Below, in pieces: positions 1 through 6,478 of a stretch of 59,178 nucleotides of DNA. The stretch's first letter is position 1, and the number at the start of each line of letters is the position of its first letter. The DNA comes from a virus. The stretch is taken from positions 1 through 59,178 of IMG/VR virus record IMGVR_UViG_3300033146_002247. One strand, written 5' to 3'. The notes under the pieces are model-generated. The model was given only the letters and a program-made list of their open reading frames with translations, did no database searches and had not been told where the DNA came from. Made by a program: the position numbers and the translations under genes.

Positions 1-146
1 ATTTGTATTTAAACGTTTTTGATGACCTAAAGAAAACTACCAAAAAAATAGTGAAAAAATAAAAAATAATTAGCCCAATCTAAGTAGACAATTTTTGTAA
101 ACTTTAATAAAATGCGAAATTTTTATTAAAAAAATGAAAATAAAAT

Positions 147-173
147 TAAAGATTCTCAAAAAAATGTCGATAT
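147..173 (+). promoter_or_regulatory. Sigma-28 (FliA)-type promoter of the flagellin gene
   Basis: TAAAGATT (147-154), exactly 11 bases, then GTCGATAT (166-173). The flagellar sigma-28 consensus is TAAAGTTT-N11-GCCGATAA, so 7/8 and 6/8 positions match with the canonical spacer. It lies about 54 bases upstream of the flagellin start. It is unlike the TTGACA-N17-TATATT promoters elsewhere in the window, which suggests that the host flagellar sigma factor reads it. Confidence 0.65.
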
Positions 174-226
174 TATATAAAGAGATAATAAATTGTTTAT
201 TATCAAAAATAAAATAGAGGTGTACA

Positions 227-1111
227 ATGAGTATGAGAATTAATCACAATGTGTTAGCTATGACTGCACAAAGACATATTAGTCGGGCACAAAATTCACT
301 AGATTCTGCAGTTGGCAGATTATCAAGTGGTTTAAGAATTAATAATGCAAGTGAGGATTCGGCTGGTCTCGCGATTTCTGAAAAATTGCGTGCGCAAATA
401 GGTGGAATGAATGAGGCTGAAAGAAATGCTAACTATAACATAAATATGTTATCTACTGCAGAGGGTTCGCTACAAGTTATTGATGAAAAACTTATTAGAA
501 TGCGAGCCTTAGCAATCCAATCTTCTAATGGTGCGCTGGAAAATAAAGATAGAGAATATATTAATGTTGAATTTCAACAATTAAAATCAGAGATTACTAG
601 AATTGCAAAGGTAACAAATTATAATAATGTTAAGTTATTAAACGGAGATCTTTCAACAAATGCAGTAGGTTCAACTTCAGGTAACATGACTAGTGTTAAT
701 GATAACTCAAGTAATATTAAATTTCATATCGGTGCTAATGTAACACAAGGTGAAGATTATTATTTTGTGAACGTTGCCTCTGCAACAGCAGCTTCATTGG
801 GTTTATCCTCATCATCTGTAACTAACACATCAAATTCACAAACTGCAATTGATTTATTAGATGCTGCGATTGAGTCCAAAGATACTACAAGAGCATTTAT
901 CGGTTCAATGGTTAATAGGTTACAAAGTAATATTTTAGAACTTCAAATATCTAAAGAAAATGCACAGACCAGTGAATCAGCTATAAGGGATGCTTCAATT
1001 GCTGAGGAAATGAGTAATTTCACACGTGCAAATATCCTATTTAATGCTGGAATTAGTATGTTAGGTCAGGCGAACTCCTTACCAAATGCTATCGCTAGTT
1101 TACTAGGGTAA
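227..1111 (+). CDS. fliC: Flagellin
   Basis: Flagellar filament subunit of 294 residues. The N-terminal D0/D1 region shows the family signature (RINHNVLAM, then LSSGLRINNASEDSAGLAIS at about 32-51). The C-terminal D0/D1 region ends in the usual way (RDASIAEEMSNFTRANIL, then LGQANSLPNAIASLLG). The short, Ser/Thr/Asn-rich middle means the variable D2/D3 domains are essentially absent. The start has a GAGG site just upstream. The gene looks richer in G+C than its neighbours, consistent with acquisition from a host. It heads a module with a FliS-like chaperone and a FlgM-like protein. Both polymerisation ends are intact, so a functional subunit is expected. In a phage it may replace or dilute the host flagellin; that role is inferred. 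Confidence 0.95.
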   Translation: MSMRINHNVLAMTAQRHISRAQNSLDSAVGRLSSGLRINNASEDSAGLAISEKLRAQIGGMNEAERNANYNINMLSTAEGSLQVIDEKLIRMRALAIQSSNGALENKDREYINVEFQQLKSEITRIAKVTNYNNVKLLNGDLSTNAVGSTSGNMTSVNDNSSNIKFHIGANVTQGEDYYFVNVASATAASLGLSSSSVTNTSNSQTAIDLLDAAIESKDTTRAFIGSMVNRLQSNILELQISKENAQTSESAIRDASIAEEMSNFTRANILFNAGISMLGQANSLPNAIASLLG

Positions 1112-1159
1112 TTTTATAAAACAAATACAAAAAATATGAACAAAGATAAATTTTCATTT

Positions 1160-1198
1160 ATGCACAGATAGTCTTCATTTATCCGATTATCTGTGCAT
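1160..1198 (+). terminator. Hairpin between flagellin and fliS
   Basis: ATGCACAGATA (1160-1170) pairs perfectly with TATCTGTGCAT (1188-1198) around a 17-base loop. No T-run follows, so it may be an attenuator or an mRNA-stabilising stem that lets flagellin mRNA outnumber fliS, rather than a full terminator. Confidence 0.5.
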
Positions 1199-1222
1199 TA
1201 CTAATAAACAAAAGGTGATAAC

Positions 1223-1624
1223 ATGAAATTAACAAATCCCTACCAACAATATTTGAATAATAAAGCAAATACCAATAAAGCAGAGTTAATGATTATTGTT
1301 TATGATTTTGCAATAACTAATTTAAAAAAAGCACAGACTTATATAGGAACTAATGAATACCAAAAGAAAGGTAATGCAATTGATAATTCATTTAAAGCAG
1401 TGTCAGAACTAATATTCAGCTTAGATAAGAGTACAGATAATAACACAGTATTGAACATTAGTAATAATTTGGAAAAAATATATAATTTCATTTTACGTTC
1501 AATATCAAGTGCGAATATAAATAATGATAAAGAAATATTAAACTCACCAATTCATATATTAACTGATATTAAAGATACTTGGTTAAAAGTAATAGATATA
1601 AACCGAAATGAGAGTATTTTATGA
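1223..1624 (+). CDS. fliS: FliS-like flagellin export chaperone
   Basis: 133 residues, the usual FliS length. The start NPYQQYLNNKANTNKAELMI, followed by a helix-rich body with IVYDFAITNLKKAQ, matches the FliS pattern (Y..Q......KAEL..MLYEGAI..L..A). FliS binds the flagellin C-terminus in the cytoplasm and prevents premature polymerisation. It lies directly downstream of the flagellin gene, as in many bacterial flagellar operons, and its last codons overlap the next start (TTATGA), implying translational coupling. Codon use is as AT-rich as the phage genes around it. Confidence 0.8.
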   Translation: MKLTNPYQQYLNNKANTNKAELMIIVYDFAITNLKKAQTYIGTNEYQKKGNAIDNSFKAVSELIFSLDKSTDNNTVLNISNNLEKIYNFILRSISSANINNDKEILNSPIHILTDIKDTWLKVIDINRNESIL

Positions 1625-1851
1625 AAATAGCAAATAATTATATACCTACATATATACAAAATTATAAGTTTTCTAAAATAAATAAAATAAAAGATGAACC
1701 TAATAAGTCAGATGTTCTGGAAATTAGCGATTCTGCAATAAATAAAAATAAAAAATTTGGAAAAATATTAAATCAAATAGACGAAAAATTTTATCAGTCA
1801 GAGGATATTATCAATAAAGTATTAGATGAAATTTTAAAAACTATTATATAA
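1621..1851 (+). CDS. FlgM-like small flagellar regulator (tentative)
   Basis: 76 residues, starting inside the fliS stop. The layout resembles FlgM anti-sigma-28 proteins: a polar N-terminus, the motif DVLEISDSA at about residues 31-39 (compare DKVELSxxA), and a C-terminal helical stretch with FYQSEDIINKVLDEIL (compare GxYxVxxxxIAxxLL). FlgM holds sigma-28 until it is exported. If real, it would let the phage tune the sigma factor that its flagellin promoter appears to use. Short flagellar-operon proteins of unknown role share the same motif, so the call rests on composition and context. Confidence 0.4.
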   Translation: MKIANNYIPTYIQNYKFSKINKIKDEPNKSDVLEISDSAINKNKKFGKILNQIDEKFYQSEDIINKVLDEILKTII

Positions 1852-1862
1852 AGAGGTATAAA

Positions 1863-2342
1863 ATGGATGTGTTAGGATTATTAAAAATAGATGGATTACA
1901 TAAACAATTATATGTACAATCAGCAACAGATCAACTAATAGATGAAACAGATTTAAATTTGGTTGAATTAACAGGTTTTCAATTATTACTAAAAAATAAA
2001 ATAAATCATGCAATATTTTCTGAAATACCAAGAAAATCTACTGTAAGTGGAACTACTTTAACATTAAATAAACCCTTGGTTGGTTTTCAGCCATATAATT
2101 TAATTGGAAATTATGTATTATTAATTAAAACTGATTATTCTACTGAAATTGTTAAAATAATGGCTACAAATGACACATTTGATGTATTAACTTTAGAAAA
2201 TGCTCCTACCGGTGATGCAAATCCATTAGCAATTTTTACAGAATTAAATAGAGTCCCTGTTGAACAATTAAGTAATTTAAGTGTAAAACCAATTGTTTAT
2301 TCAACTAATAAATTTGGAATAAGAAATTATTACGAATTATAA
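1863..2342 (+). CDS. Hypothetical protein, possibly virion-associated
   Basis: 159 residues, not recognised. It is rich in alternating hydrophobic and polar segments that suggest beta structure (TVSGTTLTLNKPLVGF, NYVLLIKTDYSTEIVKI). It has no signal peptide or membrane segment. An AGAGG site lies 8 bases before the ATG. It sits between the flagellar module and the hub gene and ends at a strong hairpin. A small neck or baseplate part is possible but unproven. Confidence 0.6.
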   Translation: MDVLGLLKIDGLHKQLYVQSATDQLIDETDLNLVELTGFQLLLKNKINHAIFSEIPRKSTVSGTTLTLNKPLVGFQPYNLIGNYVLLIKTDYSTEIVKIMATNDTFDVLTLENAPTGDANPLAIFTELNRVPVEQLSNLSVKPIVYSTNKFGIRNYYEL

Positions 2343-2350
2343 AATAATCT

Positions 2351-2383
2351 AAGCTACTAGTATTATAAAAGTACTAGTAGCTT
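2351..2383 (+). terminator. Hairpin terminator
   Basis: A 12-bp perfect stem, AAGCTACTAGTA (2351-2362) with TACTAGTAGCTT (2372-2383), and a 9-base loop. The T-run is short, so termination strength is uncertain. Confidence 0.6.
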
Positions 2384-2402
2384 TATTAATAGGAGCTTAT
2401 AG

Positions 2403-2729
2403 TTGCAACATATATTAAATTTTAGTTATAAAAAGAAAAATATAAATGTTAAATATTTTTTATTCAACACAGACCTATCATTTCATATAGGTAAACCTTA
2501 TAACTTAACATCGAATGCTTTTGTATATGATAAAAATAAAGATGACAAAAATAGGTCTAATTTGAAACATATAATAAAAATCATCATATCTGCTTATGAT
2601 GAAATTAAACGAACCAATGGTTTTAAATTAGGTGAAATTATAAAAAAATATAAAATTGATGAAATGGCAGATATTAATGAATTAACCGATGAAATTTCCA
2701 ATTTATTAAAGGCTAAATATGATTTATGA
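2403..2729 (+). CDS. Hypothetical protein upstream of the baseplate hub
   Basis: 108 residues. It starts at TTG with a good AGGAG site; there is no in-frame ATG early on. The C-terminal half is helical and charged (IIKIIISAYDEIKR to LTDEISNLLKAKYDL). The last codons overlap the hub start by 11 bases, so the two are probably translated together, and a role beside the hub in tail assembly is plausible. The size and position would suit a small baseplate assembly protein, but no family is recognised. Confidence 0.65.
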   Translation: MQHILNFSYKKKNINVKYFLFNTDLSFHIGKPYNLTSNAFVYDKNKDDKNRSNLKHIIKIIISAYDEIKRTNGFKLGEIIKKYKIDEMADINELTDEISNLLKAKYDL

Positions 2730-3957
2730 AATTAATTATATACCAACAAAAGCTAATTCATATTTTATTGAACCTGACCGAATTGTTGATCTTAAGTTTA
2801 CTACTTCTATAAACACCCCTTTCATAGATTTTTCACTGACTTTAATTGATAATACAGCATCTGAAATATTTGATTTTATTAAAGGTGATAAAGTTAATAT
2901 TAAGATAAAAGGATTTAAAACTAATGGCGAACAAACCAATTATAATACTTTAGTTGAGTTGGTAGAACTAGATTTATTTGTTTATAAAATTAGTAGATAT
3001 TCCTCTGCTCTAAATGAACAAGATAAATTTATTTTACATTTAATAAGTGAACCGATATTTAACGCATATACTAAATATAATAGCAAAACGTATGAAAATA
3101 AATCTGCGACTGATATAATAAAAGATCAATTAAATATGATTAATTTAGAAACTAATGATTTTGATGAACCTACTACTAAATTTGAAATATTAACATTTCC
3201 ATTATGGACTACTTTTCATAACTTAACCTACATAACAGATCGAATGACTGATGGAAAATCGGGTTATTTGTTTTGGCAAGATATTGAAACTTTAAATTTA
3301 AACATTAAATCTATTCATAATTTATTTAAAGGTAATTTTGAAGATTATGTAAATAGTAAAACTTATCAAAATGGTGAATTGATTGAAGATGGTATAGGTT
3401 TAGTTGAAAATCAAGGTGGATTTAATATAGCAACTGAATTATCTATAACAAAAGATACTGATATTATAAAAATGTTGAATAATGGAATAGGTAAAACTAA
3501 TGTTATTAATTTTAATCTAAATGAGAACGAAATCTATTCAACTGATGAAACTATTACTGATAATTTATCAAGTACAGAGCATTTAGGCGATTATTCGATA
3601 TATACTAAAGATATAATCGGAACTAATGAAATTAATATATTTAATTACAATCTGAATGAATCAAGTGACGATTTATTAAAAATAAAATATTCACGACAAT
3701 TATTAAATGGCATAGAAGCACGTGCTGAATTATCTGGTGATATATTTAGAAAAGTGGGAATGAAAATTAAAGTTAATTTTAGACAAAAATTACCTAGATT
3801 AACTGATGAAAAAAGTGACTATTTAGAAAAATACACAGGGTATTATATTATTTCAGATATTCAACATTATATGACAATTTCAGAATACAATCAAGTTGTT
3901 ATTTTGAAAAGTGATAGTTTTTATAATGATGACCGAGATAATTTTATTAAATGGTAA
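2719..3957 (+). CDS. T4 gp27-like baseplate hub protein
   Basis: 412 residues. The N-terminal beta domain (IVDLKFTTSINTPFIDFSLTLID, about 23-45) and the following SKTYENKSATDIIKDQLNMI (about 121-140) resemble the hub/gpD-type tail proteins that form the trimeric base for the spike. The C-terminal KVGMKIKVNFRQKLPRL, ..YIISDIQHYM is typical of the second barrel. Hub subunits sit beneath the tail tube and hold the gp5-type spike, which is encoded 46 kb away at 49498. The assignment is by pattern and size rather than strong identity. Confidence 0.6.
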   Translation: MIYEINYIPTKANSYFIEPDRIVDLKFTTSINTPFIDFSLTLIDNTASEIFDFIKGDKVNIKIKGFKTNGEQTNYNTLVELVELDLFVYKISRYSSALNEQDKFILHLISEPIFNAYTKYNSKTYENKSATDIIKDQLNMINLETNDFDEPTTKFEILTFPLWTTFHNLTYITDRMTDGKSGYLFWQDIETLNLNIKSIHNLFKGNFEDYVNSKTYQNGELIEDGIGLVENQGGFNIATELSITKDTDIIKMLNNGIGKTNVINFNLNENEIYSTDETITDNLSSTEHLGDYSIYTKDIIGTNEINIFNYNLNESSDDLLKIKYSRQLLNGIEARAELSGDIFRKVGMKIKVNFRQKLPRLTDEKSDYLEKYTGYYIISDIQHYMTISEYNQVVILKSDSFYNDDRDNFIKW

Positions 3958-3986
3958 ATAAAAATACATTTAATAAATCTTTTTTC

Positions 3987-4015
3987 TTGACAAAACATAC
4001 AAAATTGGTTATATT
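3987..4015 (+). promoter_or_regulatory. Early-type promoter
   Basis: TTGACA (3987-3992), 17-base spacer, TATATT (4010-4015), reading toward the gene at 4078. An A-rich leader follows, ending in AAAAGGAG. Confidence 0.85.
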
Positions 4016-4077
4016 ATATCTATAATAAAGAGAATGATAATTTATTAAAAAACAAAATAAATAAAAGGAGTTTTAAA

Positions 4078-4530
4078 ATGGATACTAATATTAATACAAA
4101 CAGAAAAGATAAATTCCAACCATTTATAAGAATTTATATGTTAGATACAGAAGGTAGACGTGAACCTGAACATGTTGGGTATTATCCAGTTAAATTAAAA
4201 GAGTTTGACATAATTATAGAAAAAGAATGGTTTACAAATAATGAATATCAAGCACTTAAATTTACTGAAGAAACAAAAGAAAGATTAAAATTGATACCTG
4301 AATTATCAGATAAAGGTATTATTGGACCTAGACAATTGGTTTGGGAATTTATTACCGAAGATGAAATAAAAAGTAAATTAATTACTAATAAAAATGAAAT
4401 CAAAAAAATAGAAAAACAAAACGAACAATTAAAAACATTATTGGGTAGAGGAATCGAAGAAAAACAAGAGTGGAAGTCTTTAAAAGAAAATGACTGGCCA
4501 GAAATTGTGTTTGAAGATAAAATGTTATAG
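4078..4530 (+). CDS. Hypothetical early protein with C-terminal coiled coil
   Basis: 150 residues, not recognised. The N-terminal half contains FIRIYMLDTEGRREPEHVGYYPV. The region from about 100 to 130 (DEIKSKLITNKNEIKKIEKQ) has heptad-like spacing and is probably a coiled coil. It stands alone between two promoters of the common type, with a strong AAGGAG site, which suggests early high expression and perhaps host takeover. Confidence 0.7.
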   Translation: MDTNINTNRKDKFQPFIRIYMLDTEGRREPEHVGYYPVKLKEFDIIIEKEWFTNNEYQALKFTEETKERLKLIPELSDKGIIGPRQLVWEFITEDEIKSKLITNKNEIKKIEKQNEQLKTLLGRGIEEKQEWKSLKENDWPEIVFEDKML

Positions 4531-4564
4531 TTAACTCTTTTATAATTATTAAATAAATTTTTTC

Positions 4565-4593
4565 TTGACAAAACCTACAAAATTGGTTATATT
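4565..4593 (+). promoter_or_regulatory. Early-type promoter
   Basis: TTGACA (4565-4570), N17, TATATT (4588-4593) upstream of the gene at 4639. The spacer is nearly identical to that of the promoter at 3987. Confidence 0.85.
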
Positions 4594-4638
4594 ATAATCA
4601 GATAAAGGAAATGAAAACCAAATAAAAAGGAGCATCAA

Positions 4639-4908
4639 ATGGATTTTACAAAATATGAACAACCAAGTGAATTATTTCCACCTAGAGATTTAAAAAAAGG
4701 TGAACGTCAGCAACAAATGAAAAGATACAGAGATGAAGTTAGAAAAAGAGAATTAATGTTCGACGAAGATGTTAAAAAAGACCTTGGTTTTGGTATTCTT
4801 AACACTGCGGATAAAATAATTGCCTATGCAAAAGTACATTCAATGTCAGAGGGTTACGAATCAGTTTATAAAACAATTGATGAATTACTGGAACTATTTC
4901 CAGTATAA
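4639..4908 (+). CDS. Hypothetical early protein
   Basis: 89 residues, charged and probably helical (DLKKGERQQQMKRYRDEVRK at about 17-36). No known motif is seen. It is preceded by AAGGAG. The gene ends 5 bases before tRNA-Cys, so the tRNA is probably processed from the same transcript. Confidence 0.65.
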   Translation: MDFTKYEQPSELFPPRDLKKGERQQQMKRYRDEVRKRELMFDEDVKKDLGFGILNTADKIIAYAKVHSMSEGYESVYKTIDELLELFPV

Positions 4909-4913
4909 TTAAT

Positions 4914-4987
4914 GCTCCGGTAGCCAAGTAGTCTAAGGCATCATTCTGCAAAATTGATATTCGCGGGTGCAAATCCCGCCCGGAGCT
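4914..4987 (+). tRNA. tRNA-Cys (GCA)
   Basis: Cloverleaf: acceptor GCTCCGG/CCGGAGC; D stem GCC/GGC; anticodon loop CTGCAAA with anticodon GCA (one T-T mismatch in the stem); T stem GCGGG/CCCGC. The discriminator base is T, as expected for tRNA-Cys. CCA is not encoded. Confidence 0.9.
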
Positions 4988-5023
4988 TCTACTTAATAAC
5001 AGGGTTAAAATTGGGTAAATTTG

Positions 5024-5290
5024 ATGAAAGTAACTGATTTTGAAATCGATAACATAAAAATAAAAATTTTAGAAAATTCAAAATATTTTAGTCAAACCTT
5101 ATTTTATTGTGCAGATGATTGTCAATATATAAAATTTGATAAAGTTGAGCAAAATTCATATTGTACAAAATTTAATAGATATTTAAGTTGGCAGGGTGCA
5201 GAAATAAAAGAACAATATTTAATTGAAAATGAGTGTATTGATTTTTGTGCCGATGAATTAAAAAATAAAGAATTAAAAAAGGAGCAATAA
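5024..5290 (+). CDS. Hypothetical Cys-rich small protein
   Basis: 88 residues from the ATG at 5024; a TTG one codon earlier is less likely. Two CxxxC pairs (CADDC at about 32-36 and CIDFC near 78-82) plus a central Cys could bind a metal. It lies between tRNA-Cys and the next small gene, two bases from its start. Function unknown. Confidence 0.6.
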   Translation: MKVTDFEIDNIKIKILENSKYFSQTLFYCADDCQYIKFDKVEQNSYCTKFNRYLSWQGAEIKEQYLIENECIDFCADELKNKELKKEQ

Positions 5291-5291
5291 A

Positions 5292-5543
5292 ATGTTAAAA
5301 GATATTAAACCCTTATTAAGGAAAGGAATTGTTAAATTTAATTATAGTTATACAAATAAACCTGGATTGAGATATGCAAAGGGAACATTAGATACTAAAT
5401 TAATCCCTAAAGAATTTTTAAATAAATTAAATGGTTCGTTAGATTCTATTAGTAGGGAAGAAGGTGATTATACATTATATTTTGACCTTGATAGTAATGG
5501 TTGGAGAAAATTCTTGAATAGGAACCTTATTGAAGTTGAATAA
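5292..5543 (+). CDS. WYL_2/Sm-like beta-barrel protein (DUF2693 type)
   Basis: 83 residues. The pattern is G.VKFNYSY, then a KGTLDTKLIP loop and a final YFDLDSNGWRKF. This resembles the short SH3/Sm-like barrel proteins of T4-type phages (WYL_2 family), whose exact role is not established. It follows the preceding gene with a one-base gap and has its AAGGAG inside that gene, so the two are probably co-translated. Nucleic-acid binding is inferred from the fold only. Confidence 0.5.
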   Translation: MLKDIKPLLRKGIVKFNYSYTNKPGLRYAKGTLDTKLIPKEFLNKLNGSLDSISREEGDYTLYFDLDSNGWRKFLNRNLIEVE

Positions 5544-5590
5544 ATAAAAGAAATATAAATTAAATATAAATTAAATATAAGGTAATAAAA

Positions 5591-5830
5591 ATGAAAATAA
5601 CTAAAAGTCAATTAAAAGAAATAGTAAATGAAGTATTGAACGAAGGTGGAATGAGTGACCAACATCTAAAATTTGTGGATAAATTAGTAGATGCTGATAA
5701 CGTTAAAGAGGTAAAATTACTTATTCAGAAAGATGTTTATAATTTTGTACAAACAAAAATAACTGATAAATTATTAAAGAAAATTGCTAATTCAGATGAC
5801 TATGAAGAAATTGCTGAATTGATAAATTAA
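5591..5830 (+). CDS. Putative internal head protein with capsid-targeting-like N-terminus
   Basis: 79 residues. It begins MKITKSQLKEIVNEVLNE-GG, a basic amphipathic helix ending in L-N-E. T4 internal proteins carry a comparable short N-terminal capsid-targeting sequence removed by the gp21 protease after [LI]xE. The remainder is a small charged helical domain. The same opening recurs on seven other otherwise unrelated products here. Packaging and cleavage are inferred. Confidence 0.6.
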   Translation: MKITKSQLKEIVNEVLNEGGMSDQHLKFVDKLVDADNVKEVKLLIQKDVYNFVQTKITDKLLKKIANSDDYEEIAELIN

Positions 5831-5838
5831 AATGATTT

Positions 5839-5909
5839 TGCGGGATATATTAATGGTAGATTGTCGGGCTCATAACCCGTCGGTGGGTGTTCAATTCACC
5901 CTCCCGCTT
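5839..5909 (+). tRNA. Initiator-type tRNA-Met (CAT)
   Basis: Acceptor TGCGGGA/TCCCGCT, anticodon loop CTCATAA, T arm GGGTG-TTCAATT-CACCC. Three initiator hallmarks are visible: a non-pairing first position (T1-T72), an A11-T24 pair in the D stem, and three consecutive G-C pairs (29-31 with 39-41) below the anticodon loop. The D stem is weak, and the discriminator is T rather than the common A. Elongator Met or Ile-lysidine tRNAs would not normally show this combination. Confidence 0.75.
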
Positions 5910-5932
5910 TTTTTATTAAAAGGAAAAATTAT

Positions 5933-6106
5933 ATGGATTTAATTTGTGATATATGTGAAACTAATATTTCTTTAGATGAATTATATAAAAATAAAAGTAA
6001 TATTAGAGGTCATAAAAAATGCTTGGAAAACGTTTTGAATAATGTAAATGAATCTGAAAAAGAACATTTTTCAGATATTAAAAAAATAAAATTGTTAATT
6101 GATTAA
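5933..6106 (+). CDS. Small zinc-finger-like protein
   Basis: 57 residues. CDIC at 5-8 and HKKC near 31-34 could form a Cx2C...Hx3C zinc site; the rest is acidic and Lys-rich. An AAGG site lies 8 bases before the ATG. The gene begins just after the tRNA-Met and may share its transcript. Function unknown. Confidence 0.55.
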   Translation: MDLICDICETNISLDELYKNKSNIRGHKKCLENVLNNVNESEKEHFSDIKKIKLLID

Positions 6107-6134
6107 ATACAATAAGAATAGGAATAAAAAAAAA

Positions 6135-6263
6135 ATGAAACCATCAGATATTAAACAAATAGTAAGAGAAGTTATAAATGAAGGTAAACCATACGAACCA
6201 AAATTTGGTGAAGATTGGAAAACTAAGATTATGTGGGGCTCATCAGAAATACCAATTAAATAA
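6135..6263 (+). CDS. Mini protein with capsid-targeting-like N-terminus
   Basis: 42 residues, beginning MKPSDIKQIVREVINE-G, the same amphipathic opening with an I-N-E end as the gene at 5591. After the putative cut only about 26 residues remain (GKPYEPKFGEDWKTK...). It may be a packaged peptide or the stub of a larger internal protein. Confidence 0.5.
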   Translation: MKPSDIKQIVREVINEGKPYEPKFGEDWKTKIMWGSSEIPIK

Positions 6264-6280
6264 AATACATAATATCTAAT

Positions 6281-6316
6281 AAAGTCCTTGACAAAAGGAC
6301 TTTTTTTAGTTATATT
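6281..6316 (+). promoter_or_regulatory. Composite terminator-promoter
   Basis: A 9-bp stem AAAGTCCTT (6281-6289)/AAGGACTTT (6295-6303) with a 5-base loop and a T-run forms a rho-independent terminator. The -35 box TTGACA (6288-6293) spans its loop and TATATT (6311-6316) follows at N17. It ends upstream transcription and starts the split esterase gene. Confidence 0.8.
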
Positions 6317-6361
6317 AAATATAGATAAGAGAAATTTAATATAACTAAAAAAGGATAAAAA

Positions 6362-6478
6362 ATGCTAATATATTTACATGGTTTTCGTTCTGCACCCACC
6401 CAACAAAGATTAGAAATATTAAAAAAAATTGATAAAAATGTAATCGCTCCTTTTATTGAATATAATATTCTTTTATAA
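6362..6478 (+). pseudogene. 5' fragment of interrupted YqiA-like esterase
   Basis: The first 35 or so codons (MLIYLHGFRSAPTQQRLEIL...APFIEYN) match the start of YqiA/UPF0227 alpha/beta-hydrolases, including the LHGF oxyanion loop. Reading then runs into stop 6476-6478 at the left end of the TnpB element. The remainder of the gene lies at 7817-8281. Confidence 0.75.

Noticed and set aside
1-1851. Left edge as a piece of bacterial chromosome with a flagellar operon
   Set aside because: fliS and the small gene have phage-like AT content, the reading direction continues without a junction into a probable hub gene, and no attachment site or integrase is seen. An assembly join cannot be excluded by eye.
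4078-4908. Toxin-antitoxin pair
   Set aside because: Each gene has its own promoter and neither shows a toxin or antitoxin motif.
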